Shown here piece after piece: positions 1 to 8,201 of a DNA stretch of 64,000 bases (the first letter of the stretch is position 1; each line of letters starts with the position of its first letter). The notes under the pieces were generated by a model that worked only from the letters and a program-made list of their open reading frames with translations, had not been told where the DNA came from and did no database searches. The translations under genes and the position numbers were made by a program. The stretch is from Imbroritus primus (lineage in GTDB: Bacteria; Pseudomonadota; Gammaproteobacteria; Burkholderiales; Burkholderiaceae): positions 434,001 through 498,000 of the forward strand of contig NZ_OZ201293.1 of NCBI RefSeq assembly GCF_964332355.1, written 5' to 3'.

Positions 1-437
1 AGATCAATCACCAGATGCGTTATCGCCTGGATGGCTGGGATGGTTATCCGGCGGCACGGCAGCGCCTGATCGACACGCTGGTCGCGCGCCATCCCTCCAA
101 TCCGGTATTCCTGGGCGGCGATGTGCACAGTTTCATGGTGAGCACCGTGCGCAATCCCGCCGATGCGGAACGCAAGCCGGTCGCGACGGAATTCGTCACC
201 GGCTCCATCACCTCGCGCGGCCCGGGCCAGGCGCGTATGGATGCGGCCGTGCGGCTGCATCCCCACCTGCTGTATGCCAACAGTCGCCGGCATGGCTATC
301 TCCGCATCGATGTCACGCCGCAGCAGATGCTGGTGGAGTTGCGTGGCGTGGATTCCGTTGAGCGGATGCTGACCGATGTCTCGACACTGGCCCGCTTTGC
401 CGTCACTGACGGCAAGATCGGGGCGCGGAACCTGTAG
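1..437 (+). CDS. PhoD-like alkaline phosphatase/phosphodiesterase, C-terminal part
   Basis: The reading frame is open from the left edge and ends at a TAG, so only the last about 145 residues are present. The segment FLGGDVHSF is the typical metal-binding GDVH motif near the end of PhoD-family metallophosphatases. It is followed by the conserved EFVTGSITS stretch and a C-terminal beta-rich tail (GYLRIDVTP). Family members are usually exported phosphomonoesterases or phosphodiesterases that use Ca2+ and Fe3+. The N-terminus, including any Tat signal, lies outside the window, so localisation cannot be judged. The gene converges on the SH3b gene with a gap of about 24 bp. Family assignment is secure; substrate is unknown. 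Confidence 0.85.
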   Translation, partial: INHQMRYRLDGWDGYPAARQRLIDTLVARHPSNPVFLGGDVHSFMVSTVRNPADAERKPVATEFVTGSITSRGPGQARMDAAVRLHPHLLYANSRRHGYLRIDVTPQQMLVELRGVDSVERMLTDVSTLARFAVTDGKIGARNL

Positions 438-461
438 CGCTCTGCACCCGCGCTGTGGCGA

Positions 462-914
462 TTACCAGCCCCACACGAGGCGCTGTGCCACCCACCCTTG
501 CTGACCGTTGTTGCGCTTCACATGCACCCAGCCATTACGCTTGCCGACAGTTTTGAGGAGCTCGTACTGCTCCAGCTTGCCGACGAGCCGTGCACTGGTC
601 TGCGGCGCGGCGCGCAGGTTTGCGACCTTGGCGCGCACCACGTGATGCGGGGTGTTGCCTGTGAGCGGGCGGTAGATCCAGCCCAGGTCGCCTTCGAAGT
701 CGCGCACCTTCAGCCAGCTTCCCTGACGCTTGGTCACGGCCAGCGGATAGCCACGGTTCAGTTCCCACAGTTTTTCGGAGCGTGTAGTCGGCTGGGCGCG
801 CACATTGGCGACATTGTTGCTGATGCTGACAAACTGCTGGGCGTAGGCTGTGCCGGTGACGGCGCACAACGCGAGCGCAGCCACGGCGGCCGAGACATGG
901 CGTGAGACGGACAT
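462..914 (-). CDS. Exported SH3b-domain protein
   Basis: About 150 residues. The first 25 form a Sec signal peptide (basic start, hydrophobic AAVAALALCAV core, cleavage expected after AYA). Two bacterial SH3 (SH3b) units follow. The first starts with VSISNNVANVRAQPTT and the second with VVRAKVANLRAAPQTS; both end in a GW(V/I) strand (LGWIYRP, QGWVAQRL). SH3b domains usually bind peptidoglycan or envelope partners, so a periplasmic envelope role is likely. The ATG at 914 puts the signal peptide at the N-terminus. A TTG six bases upstream, at 920, is better spaced from the purine-rich AGGGGGA and could be the true start. The frame stays open to 953 without adding a domain. Confidence 0.8.
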   Translation of the reverse strand: MSVSRHVSAAVAALALCAVTGTAYAQQFVSISNNVANVRAQPTTRSEKLWELNRGYPLAVTKRQGSWLKVRDFEGDLGWIYRPLTGNTPHHVVRAKVANLRAAPQTSARLVGKLEQYELLKTVGKRNGWVHVKRNNGQQGWVAQRLVWGW

Positions 915-1157
915 AAGCAAGCGATTTCCCCCTGTTTTGATTGCAAAAAACACTTCTTCAGACTGCTCTCGTCCTGAAAGTTCCGATGGTATGCGGGGTG
1001 GGGAGCATGCGCCGGATAGCGCACGGGGGTGTGTGGAAGCAGGCGAGCGGCGGCGGGGTGGAATGGGCGCGTGCCGATGAGCATCCCGTTTGATGGGATA
1101 TCGCAGCCAATGTGATCTGTGGCAACGTCGTGCGTCGCCAGTCTGCCGTTCAGGCGG

Positions 1158-2975
1158 TCAGCCGATCTCGATGCAGTTGCGGCCGGCCGCCTTGGCGCGA
1201 TACAGCGCCTGGTCGCTGCGCGACAGTGCCAGTTCGGGCGTGCCGTCGCTTGCATACATGGCGGCGATGCCGATGCTCACCGTCAGCGCGATGGGCCCCT
1301 GGCCTTCCGGCTGCAGCGGAGTGGTCTCGAGGCTTTCCTGCAGGCGACGGGCGAAGGCCGCTGCGGCTGCCGTGTCGGCGCCATGCAGGATTACTGCGAA
1401 CTCCTCGCCGCCCATGCGTCCGGCGACATCCGCCTGGCGCAACTGCCGGCGCAGCAGGCTGGCGAAGTGGCGCAGTGCGGCGTCGCCGGTGGCATGTCCC
1501 CAGCGGTCATTGATCGACTTGAAGTAGTCAAGGTCCAGCATCAGCACTGCCGCCATGCGCGTGCTGTCGCGTTGCAGGCGGGCCAGTTCCGCCGCAAGGC
1601 TGGTCATGAAGGCGTGGCGGTTGGGCAGTTGCGTAAGGGAGTCGGTCGTTGCGAGGGCTTGCCACTGGGTTTCGATGCGCTTGCGCTCGGTGGCGTCGGT
1701 GATCAGGCCGTGCCACACCGTGGTCCCATCCTCGAGGCGTTGCGGACGTGCGTGGCCGTACCGCCAGCGCAATCCCTGGCGCGGCAGCATCACACGGTAT
1801 TCGAGTTGCCATGGCTTTTGCTGTGTCGCCGAGATCTCGAATGACGTCAGATAGGTTTGCAGGTCATCGGGATGGATGCGCGCATGGATCGCCTCCGGCG
1901 CAATCGTACTGTCTTCCTCCGGATCCAGCTCATACATGTCGGCGATGCCCGCGCTCACATATGAATAGTGCGTCGTGCCATCGGCACGCTGCTGTCGCTG
2001 GAACATGAGGCCAGGGACTTCGCTGCTCAGGTCGTTCAACAGTTTTGCGCTTTGCCGCAGCCGCTCGGAAATCGTGCGCATCGCGGTGATGTCCTGCGTG
2101 GTACCCACCATCCGCATTGGTTTGCCATCTGGCGTACGGCTCACCACCTTGCCGCGGCTGGACACCCAGATATAGCTGCCATCCTTGCAGCGCAGCCGAT
2201 GCTCCACCTCGTAGCTTTCCGTCTTCTGTTCGAAGTGTGCCTGTATGGTCGCGCGCACATAGTCGATATCGTCAGGATGTACACGCAGGTAGCTGTCCAT
2301 CAGGCGGTTGGTCAGCTCATGCTCGCGATAGCCGAGCAAGGCCTTCCAGCTGCGCGAGTAGTGGATCTCGTCCGCTGCCACGTTGCGGTCCCAGATGCCC
2401 GTGCCGCTGCCCTCGATGGCCAGCAGCATGCGTCGCTCTTTTTCCATCAGCGTGGCGTTGCGGGCCGTCATGGAGGCCAGCGCACGGCTCTGTTGCACGG
2501 CACTGGCGGTGACGCCGGCCAGTTCATCGAGGCAGGTCCGATGCATGGCGCTCAGCGCCTGGGGCCGATGGTCGAACAGGTAGAACGCGCCGAGCAAGGT
2601 ACCGTCTTCCGCGAGCAGCGGCGATGCGGCATACATCCGGATGCCTGGCGCCTGTGCCACGAGCGGATGGTGACGCATGCGCGGATCGGCCAGGGTGTCT
2701 TCTACCAGCATGGACGTGCGTTGCAGCGCATGATAGAAAAATGACAGGGTGCGGGGCGTATCGGGAAAAACATGTCCTGCGCTGGCGGCGATCCATTGGT
2801 GGTCGCCTTCCACCAGCAGGATCGCCGAACTGTCTGTGCCGGTCAGGCGCTGCGCGGTACGCGCCAGACGGTCGAGCTGGCGGTCGGCAGTGGTGTGAAG
2901 CGTCGTGCTGCTGCCGGGAGGCTCAGTGGGCCGGTCCTGATCGCTGGCATCGTCAAGTTTGGCGAAGGTCGGCAT
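1158..2975 (-). CDS. Diguanylate cyclase with GAF, two PAS domains and GGDEF
   Basis: About 605 residues with no membrane segment. An N-terminal GAF domain (about 30-170) is followed by a PAS/PAC pair (about 180-310, with RVHPDD and SYIWVSSRGKVV), a second PAS (about 325-440, with RIHPDD and a DATERKR linker), and a C-terminal GGDEF domain. The active-site motif is intact as GGEEF (near 522), and RQAD five residues before it is the RxxD inhibitory I-site. The enzyme should therefore make cyclic di-GMP from two GTP with product feedback. The sensory input is cytosolic and its ligand unknown. The ATG at 2975 is preferred; a GTG at 3032 extends the frame through a perfect hairpin. No EAL domain is present. 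Confidence 0.88.
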   Translation of the reverse strand: MPTFAKLDDASDQDRPTEPPGSSTTLHTTADRQLDRLARTAQRLTGTDSSAILLVEGDHQWIAASAGHVFPDTPRTLSFFYHALQRTSMLVEDTLADPRMRHHPLVAQAPGIRMYAASPLLAEDGTLLGAFYLFDHRPQALSAMHRTCLDELAGVTASAVQQSRALASMTARNATLMEKERRMLLAIEGSGTGIWDRNVAADEIHYSRSWKALLGYREHELTNRLMDSYLRVHPDDIDYVRATIQAHFEQKTESYEVEHRLRCKDGSYIWVSSRGKVVSRTPDGKPMRMVGTTQDITAMRTISERLRQSAKLLNDLSSEVPGLMFQRQQRADGTTHYSYVSAGIADMYELDPEEDSTIAPEAIHARIHPDDLQTYLTSFEISATQQKPWQLEYRVMLPRQGLRWRYGHARPQRLEDGTTVWHGLITDATERKRIETQWQALATTDSLTQLPNRHAFMTSLAAELARLQRDSTRMAAVLMLDLDYFKSINDRWGHATGDAALRHFASLLRRQLRQADVAGRMGGEEFAVILHGADTAAAAAFARRLQESLETTPLQPEGQGPIALTVSIGIAAMYASDGTPELALSRSDQALYRAKAAGRNCIEIG

Positions 2976-3023
2976 GTGAAAAGCAGCGTGCGGTCGGATG
3001 CGGTCTGTCTCAAACCGGAGATG

Positions 3024-3043
3024 CCCCGGCACGCATGCCGGGG
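3024..3043. repeat. Perfect 8-bp-stem hairpin in the leader of the GGDEF gene
   Basis: CCCCGGCA and TGCCGGGG are perfect inverted repeats around a 4-base CGCA loop. It lies about 49 bases upstream of the preferred start of the diguanylate cyclase and overlaps the alternative GTG start. No T-run follows on either strand, so it is not a standard terminator. It may be a leader hairpin or an operator. Confidence 0.5.
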
Positions 3044-3239
3044 CTGGATGCTGGCATCTTATCAGAGCGTTTCGGCCGCGGCGAGTGATGCGGCGAGGGG
3101 GACGTTTCCGGCTACCGAAAAATACCCGGATGGTGGTCCGAAATGTCGGGACACAGGCTGGACGCGGGTTCCGGCAGATCGGCGGGTCGGAGCAAGGAAA
3201 GAATGCCGCACTATATCAGTATGGCATTGGCAAACGATA

Positions 3240-3605
3240 TCAGGCAGCCTTGGGGTCGGGCCCATAGGCGTTGGTCTGCGGCTCGCCATCCTGGACCATG
3301 AAGAAGATCAGGATCAGTCCACCGATCAGCGGAATGAGTGACAGCAGCAGCCACCATCCCGAGCGTCCTGTGTCATGCAGGCGGCGCGCGCCAACGGCAA
3401 TCGACGGAATCAGCATGGCCAGCGAAAAAATGCCCGAAAGCAGGCCCACTTCCTTGCTCTCGCCCGCCGTACCCGTGGCGCCGTCGATCCCCCACAGCAC
3501 GAAAAAGATCAGCATGTAGAACAGCACGAAATACCAATACTCCTTGCGACGCGCGCGGCCGCTGAAGGTGGCGTAGTTGCGTAAGGCTTGCAGGAACCAT
3601 GACAT
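3240..3605 (-). CDS. DUF805 inner-membrane protein
   Basis: 121 residues. The sequence opens with the DUF805 pattern (FLQALRNYATFSGRARRKEYWYF), followed by hydrophobic helices at about 22-42, 58-75 and 85-105. The typical GARRLHDTGRSGWW loop sits between the second and third helices. This family (YhaH/YhaI in E. coli) is widespread, integral to the inner membrane, and has no firm biochemical function. The ATG at 3605 has a GGGAG box seven bases upstream. The frame is open far upstream through the antisense of the next gene, but that extension lacks domain content. It is transcribed alone, with the TauE gene upstream on the same strand. Confidence 0.88.
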   Translation of the reverse strand: MSWFLQALRNYATFSGRARRKEYWYFVLFYMLIFFVLWGIDGATGTAGESKEVGLLSGIFSLAMLIPSIAVGARRLHDTGRSGWWLLLSLIPLIGGLILIFFMVQDGEPQTNAYGPDPKAA

Positions 3606-3771
3606 GACGCACTCCCGAGTTGAAGACAGCGTTTGGCAGAAGGCGGTAACTGGCTCGTTACCGGTACAGCAGGTCGATTCTGCGATGCCGGGCCGCCAAG
3701 CGCAATCATCCGGAAGTGGCAAGGCAGTCCACATTGCGGATGCGTGCCCCGCTGCTTCGCGCCAGCATGCC

Positions 3772-3804
3772 GTCCGGATCGTCCGGATCGTCCGGATCGT
3801 CCGA
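3772..3804. repeat. 9-bp tandem repeat (GTCCGGATC, about 3.7 copies)
   Basis: Three exact copies of GTCCGGATC stand head to tail and a partial GTCCGA ends the array. It lies between the DUF805 gene and the 3' end of the TauE-family gene, outside any supported coding region. A short slippage-prone repeat in a gene gap; no function is evident. Confidence 0.7.
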
Positions 3805-3838
3805 CAGCTGGTCCGCATGTGATCCGTCGATCTCCGGC

Positions 3839-4600
3839 TCAGGCGGTCCAGCCCAGCAGTCTTGGCAGCGCCGAGGCCAGCATCATTACGCCGGACGCCG
3901 TCAGCAAGCCAAGCACGATCTTGCGGAACGCCACCTCGCTGATGCCCGTATAGACCCGCGCCCCGAACAGCGCCGGCAGCAGCATGGCTGGCGCCACGAT
4001 GGCGAACAGCGGCAGCATGTCGCGCGTGATCAGGCCCGTGGCCAGATAGATCGCCATCGTCACGGCGAGCATCGACAGATTGAAATTCTGGATGACCGTG
4101 CGCTGCGTATCCTTGTCGAAACCGCGCAGCGTGCACCACAGGGTCGGCAGCGATCCCGCAAAGCCGCCCAGGCCGCTCATCACGCCGCCGGCCATGCCCG
4201 CCAGGCCATCCGCGAAACGCCCGCCAGCCTTGAACGGCCGGCGTGGACGCGCCGCCATGATCAGCATCGCCGGGCACCACAGCACCAGCAGCGTACCGAG
4301 AATCACCTTGAACCAGTCCATGTCCAGGCGCGGCAGCAGCAGCACGCCGAGCGGAATACCGGCAAGCCCGCCCAGCACGAATGGCAGCAGGCAGCGCCAG
4401 TCGAAGCCGCGCCGCACCGTGACGGCCGCCACGACCTGCCCGAGCAGCGACCCGAACACCACCAGCGCCGCCGCGAGCCGCGGCTCGAGGGTCCACGCCC
4501 ACAGCGACATGGCGGTGAGCCCGAAGGCAAAGCCGGACAAGCCCTGAACAAAGCCAGCCAACATCGCGCCAAGCGCGACGACGAGATAGAGGGAATCCAT
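3839..4600 (-). CDS. TauE/SafE (TSUP) family membrane transporter
   Basis: 253 residues, strongly hydrophobic, with about eight predicted transmembrane helices. Two glycine-rich repeats are visible (GFVQGLSGFAFGLTAM near the N-terminus and GGVMSGLGGFAGSLPTLW near 138-155), the mark of the 4-toluene sulfonate uptake/TSUP superfamily. Characterised members move sulfite, sulfonates or other organic anions across the inner membrane, but substrate cannot be predicted from sequence. Neighbours give no sulfur-metabolism context. Length matches the family's usual 240-270 residues. Confidence 0.85.
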   Translation of the reverse strand: MDSLYLVVALGAMLAGFVQGLSGFAFGLTAMSLWAWTLEPRLAAALVVFGSLLGQVVAAVTVRRGFDWRCLLPFVLGGLAGIPLGVLLLPRLDMDWFKVILGTLLVLWCPAMLIMAARPRRPFKAGGRFADGLAGMAGGVMSGLGGFAGSLPTLWCTLRGFDKDTQRTVIQNFNLSMLAVTMAIYLATGLITRDMLPLFAIVAPAMLLPALFGARVYTGISEVAFRKIVLGLLTASGVMMLASALPRLLGWTA

Positions 4601-4783
4601 TGCGACCTTTGCGAACGTGTGGCGACCGTCAGCAACTCAGTGACAGACCTGCCGGTTGGCAGGCGCACGGGTATTGTCGTTGAAAATGGTGAGGCAGAGT
4701 ATGGCGGATGGATGAATGGCGCACATCGCCAGCCGTGCCAAGAGCGTCCACACACTTTATCGCCTCATTTCCCCAGCTACTCA

Positions 4784-4839
4784 TTTTGCATTTGTTTGGT
4801 TGGACGAGGCCGTAACGAAAACTACGATGTGTGTTCCAT
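4784..4839 (+). promoter_or_regulatory. Conserved upstream block, candidate ECF-sigma-type promoter (copy 1)
   Basis: This 56-bp block aligns without gaps to 8627-8682, upstream of the paralogous ankyrin gene, at 40 of 56 positions. Identity is concentrated in TTTTGCA, GTTGG, GTAAC, CTACGATGTG and GTTCCAT, while the bases between them differ freely. GTAAC followed 21 bp later (start to start) by GTTCC resembles the -35/-10 layout of extracytoplasmic-function sigma factors. Blocks conserved with variable spacers suggest regulation rather than coding. An ATG inside CTACGATGTG is an alternative start in both copies, so part of the conservation could be coding. Confidence 0.5.
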
Positions 4840-4868
4840 CTCCTCGTCCCATTTTCACGGAACACGCA

Positions 4869-6161
4869 ATGACAGGAAAAATCCCAGGGCAAGGCGCACT
4901 GTTGCCGCTTCCTCCGGAGCTGCCGAGGCCGGGCGCCCCGGTGGTCTCGAAATCCACGCCCACGCCCCATACAAGGGCCTCGCTCGAGGCGCTGCCCCTG
5001 GAGGTCCTCAACCTGGTGACCGGGTATTTGGGAAAACAGGCACGCAGAGCATTGCGTCAGACCTCGCTGGTCATGAAGCAGCGGATCGATGTGCTCGAAG
5101 CCGACCACCACGAGCGCGCCGCACAAGTCGACACACTGCTGCGTATTCCCCATGCTCAACGGCGTCTGGACGGTCTCGTGCGGATCGGCCTGTTGCCATC
5201 CAGCGCGCTTGCCTATAACTTCAGTACGCGCAAGCGTGCAGTGCTGCTGTCTGATAACGTGATCCGGGGCTTGCTGCTGAATAGGGACAATCACGTTGGA
5301 GTCGATCTCGAAGCGTTCTCGCGTATTTCAAGCGACCGCATGCCGAAGGTGATTGGCGGTATCGCCCAGATCACGGGTCTTCTCAAAAATATCGCCTCAG
5401 ACCAAAAATCGAGAAGCGGGAAACAATCTACTACTCCGTCAAAATTCATCCAGAGCAATGTGTTTGCCAACGCATTGCACAATGAGTATCGATCGCCATT
5501 CCAGGAGTGCCTGCGTCAGTTCAATGCAGACCGGCGCCGAGGCGGAAAACCCAACCTCGAACTGGTCAAGCAATGGGCCCGGGCTATCCACCCCGATATC
5601 CATCGGATCAGCTCTCCGCCATTGCCCCAGGAAGACGGGGCCAAGGCCATTGTCGGCGAAGGCGGGCTTACCAGCCTGTTTGAAGCCGCTTGCTCGCATG
5701 TAGAGATCGTCGAGATCCTGATGGAAAGCGGAGCGGATTTCAATATTGCCAAGGCAGATGGACAGACACCCCTGATCTGCGCCACGCGGGAAAGCCATCG
5801 CGATACTGAGAAAGTCATGGAGGCGTTACTCCGGAAAAACGTCGCAGTCGATCATGCGGATGAAAATGGCCGGACGGCCCTGCACTGGGCCGCAAAATAC
5901 CTGCGCGTGCACAAGGTGGCGCTTCTGCTCCGCCACGAGGCCGGCATCAACCTTCTCGATCACCGCAAGCGGAATGCGCTGCACCTTGTGCTTGCAGAAC
6001 GGACGAACATCGCCCGGCAGGTCGTGTTCGATACAGCAAAACATCTCATCGACGCCGGTATCGATCTCCTCCAGCAAGACGATGCGGGAAAACGCCCGAT
6101 CGATTATCTCCGTGGGGTCGACAATGTCCCTGACGAACTGATCAAGCTGCTCGAACGATGA
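4869..6161 (+). CDS. F-box-like and ankyrin-repeat protein (copy 1), possible secreted effector
   Basis: 430 residues from the ATG at 4869, which has only a weak GGAA upstream. Residues 1-40 are rich in P, S, T and G. Residues 41-78 (EALPLEVLNLVTGYL then RQTSLVMKQRID) match the F-box helix pattern. A conserved middle region includes KRAVLLSDNVI and SNVFANAL. Residues about 270-425 hold four to five ankyrin repeats (DGQTPLICATRES, NGRTALHWAAKY). F-box plus ankyrin architecture is known in Legionella AnkB, which recruits host SCF ubiquitin ligase. No export signal or transmembrane helix is seen. It is more A/T-rich than its metabolic neighbours and is paralogous to the gene at 8709-10079. An effector role is inference. 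Confidence 0.7.
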   Translation: MTGKIPGQGALLPLPPELPRPGAPVVSKSTPTPHTRASLEALPLEVLNLVTGYLGKQARRALRQTSLVMKQRIDVLEADHHERAAQVDTLLRIPHAQRRLDGLVRIGLLPSSALAYNFSTRKRAVLLSDNVIRGLLLNRDNHVGVDLEAFSRISSDRMPKVIGGIAQITGLLKNIASDQKSRSGKQSTTPSKFIQSNVFANALHNEYRSPFQECLRQFNADRRRGGKPNLELVKQWARAIHPDIHRISSPPLPQEDGAKAIVGEGGLTSLFEAACSHVEIVEILMESGADFNIAKADGQTPLICATRESHRDTEKVMEALLRKNVAVDHADENGRTALHWAAKYLRVHKVALLLRHEAGINLLDHRKRNALHLVLAERTNIARQVVFDTAKHLIDAGIDLLQQDDAGKRPIDYLRGVDNVPDELIKLLER

Positions 6162-6392
6162 TGACGGCTCGCCATCCGGGATCGGCTTGAGGCGCACTGA
6201 TCTGGCCGCCAGCACTCGCAGCCAGCAGACCGGCCGGGGTGAAGCGCGCCACCGCGGCCTGGCCTGGTGCGACGACGTATCCCGGAGCTCGGGTCGAGCG
6301 CTGTCGGGCGTTTTCCATGTCACTGCGGCCGGGGTTCGGCAGCCGGCGATTGACGGATCCGGGAATTTTCTGGTTGAATAGACACGCCTCTC

Positions 6393-6530
6393 AAAGGGAG
6401 TAGCTGACACAGGCGCCCAGTGCGCTGTGTTGCGGTGCCGTCATTCCGACGTTGGTGGGTTGGCAACCATCGGCGTCCGGTACCGTGTCCCGGGTACAGA
6501 CATGTCCCGGGCAGCAAGACTGGCGAGGAT
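6393..6530 (+). promoter_or_regulatory. yybP-ykoY (manganese) riboswitch
   Basis: The leader of the TerC gene holds the class hallmarks in order. CAAAGGGAGTAGCTG opens it, a GCCGTCATTCCGAC arm and a GGTTGGCAACC/GGCGTCCGG arm follow, and GCAGCAAGACTGGCGAGG closes it. Members of this family sense Mn2+ and often control alx/mntP or TerC-type membrane protein genes, as upstream of E. coli alx. The TerC coding region starts about 55 bases downstream, which fits control of translation initiation or of a read-through structure. Confidence 0.85.
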
Positions 6531-6584
6531 CCCCGACAATTTGTTGCTCAGGCGTTGCCGGCTTGGGTTGAGAGGCTCGTCACG

Positions 6585-7607
6585 ATGATTTCCATCGGCA
6601 CTCCCCTGTTGTGGACGCTATTCGTCGCGTTCGTCCTGATCGCGCTCGCGATCGATTTTCTGGCGCTTAACCGGCAAGGCTCGCATACCGTCAGCATGCG
6701 GGAAGCGACCATCTGGTCCATGATCTGGGTGGCCGTGTCATTCCTGTTTGTCGGCTGGCTATGGTGGTACCTCGGCGGCGCCGGCCCGGATCCGGCCATG
6801 CGGGCGCTCGCGGAGGACAAGGCGCTCGAGTTCATTACCGGCTACCTGGTCGAGAAAGCGCTCGCGGTCGACAACATCTTTGTCTTCCTGATGATCTTCA
6901 CCTATTTCGCCGTACCCTCGGATTTCCAGAAGCGCGTGTTGATGATTGGCATCCTCGGTGCACTGGTCTTGCGTGCCGTCATGATCCTGATCGGCGCGTG
7001 GCTGATTGCCCAGTTCCACTGGATCATGTATGTCTTTGGCGCGTTCCTGCTGTTTACCGGCGTCAAGATGTGGTGGGCCGCCGGCAAGGAGCCGGACCTC
7101 GGCAACAATCCGGCGCTGCGCTGGATCAACCGGCACCTGAAGCTCTCGCCCGACTATGACGGTGAGCGCTTCTTCACGGTGGTCAATGGCGTACGCATGG
7201 CCACCCCGCTGTTGGTGGTGATCCTGCTCATCGGTATCGTGGATGTCGTGTTTGCGGTCGATTCGATCCCGGCGATCTTTGCCATCACCACGGATCCCTT
7301 CATCGTCCTCACATCGAATGTCTTCGCCATTCTCGGGCTGCGGGCGATGTATTTCCTGCTGGCCGGAATGTATGAGCGCTTCCACCTGCTCTCTTATGGA
7401 CTCGCCATTGTCCTGGTCTTCATCGGCGCCAAGATGCTTCTCATCGACGTCTACAAGATCCCGGTGAGCTGGTCGCTCGGCTTTACCGTATTGACGCTGG
7501 CGATCACCATGGTGCTGTCCTTGAGGATTCCCGCGACGCGGGGCCAGGCCGGCACAGCGTTTCCATTCGGGGCCAAGTCGGAGAGGCGGTCGGCAGACGA
7601 TTCTTGA
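6585..7607 (+). CDS. TerC/Alx family membrane protein, probable Mn2+ exporter
   Basis: 340 residues with about nine hydrophobic helices. It carries the TerC signatures LEFITGYLVEKALAVDNIFVF and a second acidic membrane motif DVVFAVDSIPAIFAI; acidic residues in these repeats are thought to line a metal path. Alx of E. coli (about 320 residues) is preceded by the same riboswitch class and is linked to manganese export under alkaline conditions. The ATG at 6585 follows GAGAGG at a distance of nine bases. The frame is open to 6420, but that part is the riboswitch. Mn2+-induced expression is the likely regulation. Confidence 0.88.
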   Translation: MISIGTPLLWTLFVAFVLIALAIDFLALNRQGSHTVSMREATIWSMIWVAVSFLFVGWLWWYLGGAGPDPAMRALAEDKALEFITGYLVEKALAVDNIFVFLMIFTYFAVPSDFQKRVLMIGILGALVLRAVMILIGAWLIAQFHWIMYVFGAFLLFTGVKMWWAAGKEPDLGNNPALRWINRHLKLSPDYDGERFFTVVNGVRMATPLLVVILLIGIVDVVFAVDSIPAIFAITTDPFIVLTSNVFAILGLRAMYFLLAGMYERFHLLSYGLAIVLVFIGAKMLLIDVYKIPVSWSLGFTVLTLAITMVLSLRIPATRGQAGTAFPFGAKSERRSADDS

Positions 7608-7700
7608 GAACCCTGGTCGCAAGCCCGCGGTGGATGCATACCCAACCGCGCGGCTTGCGTGACAGGAAGCGGGCGGCGGGCACGGTGCCGGCTGCGGGAT

Positions 7701-7709
7701 CCCCCCCCC
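7701..7709. repeat. Nine-cytosine homopolymer
   Basis: A run of nine C follows GGGAT in the gap between the TerC gene and the XRE repressor gene. It is not inside a supported coding sequence. Such a run can slip during replication, but no promoter around it could be defined. Confidence 0.6.
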
Positions 7710-7864
7710 GATGTTCTCGTCAACCACTTTTAGTTGGGTCGAACACAAGCAGGTATTTGACAAAGCTCGCAGTGGCGGGGAGAGGCAATCCCTGGCGAGT
7801 AAGGAGCGTAATCAGGCGCTGGATACACAATAGGCGGCGACCAAGCTCACCTGCAGGTCAATTT

Positions 7865-8110
7865 TTACAACTCATTCAACGCTTCCGCTGCCCTGAACAA
7901 CTCCGACAGCGGCGTCCCCAGCGCCTCCGACACCTTCATCAGCGTCACAAAACTCGGTGGCGATGCTCCTCGCTCCAGCCGGCTGATCACGGTCACATGC
8001 ACGTCGAGTTGTTCCGCCAGTTCTTCCTGCGTCAAGCCGAGCGTCGTGCGTTTCTGGCGGATCACGCCGCCGAATGAGACCGCAAACTTCAGTTTTTTCT
8101 GAGTAACCAT
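7865..8110 (-). CDS. XRE-family helix-turn-helix repressor
   Basis: 81 residues from the ATG at 8110 (a TTG at 8134 would add eight). Nearly the whole protein is a Cro/C1-type HTH: GVIRQKRTTLGLTQEELAEQLDVHVTVISRLERG, followed by the family's PSFVTLMKVSEALGTPLSELF helices. No second domain is present. The gene is divergent from the small ORF at 8202, and the 90-bp gap holds a 24-bp palindrome, so autoregulation and control of that ORF are likely. Such small XRE proteins can be toxin-antitoxin antitoxins or island regulators, but no recognised toxin is adjacent. Confidence 0.85.
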   Translation of the reverse strand: MVTQKKLKFAVSFGGVIRQKRTTLGLTQEELAEQLDVHVTVISRLERGASPPSFVTLMKVSEALGTPLSELFRAAEALNEL

Positions 8111-8162
8111 CGCGCCAAGTTTGCCTAGGCGCAAACATCTGTTACAGAGATAAATTTACGAT

Positions 8163-8186
8163 AATATAGACAATATTGTTTATATT
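8163..8186. promoter_or_regulatory. 24-bp near-perfect palindrome, candidate XRE operator
   Basis: The core ACAATATTGT (8170-8179) is perfectly palindromic. The arms extend it to AATATA on the left and TATATT on the right, pairing 11 of 12 positions per arm. It is A/T-only apart from three bases and lies between the divergent XRE gene (start 8110) and the 121-residue ORF (start 8202), where an XRE dimer would repress one or both promoters. Confidence 0.65.
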
Positions 8187-8201
8187 TGGCGAGATTGATC
8201 C

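Noticed and set aside
4784..4839. Pseudomonas HrpL-type promoter (GGAACC-N16-CCACNNA)
   Set aside because: GTAAC blocks do not have the CCAC element at the right spacing.
3716..5218. Plus-strand open frame of 500 codons
   Set aside because: Mostly antisense to the TauE gene and then out of phase with the ankyrin gene; low-complexity Q/R/H protein.
7701..7709. Phase-variable C tract in a gene
   Set aside because: The run lies in a gene gap with no supported coding sequence across it.
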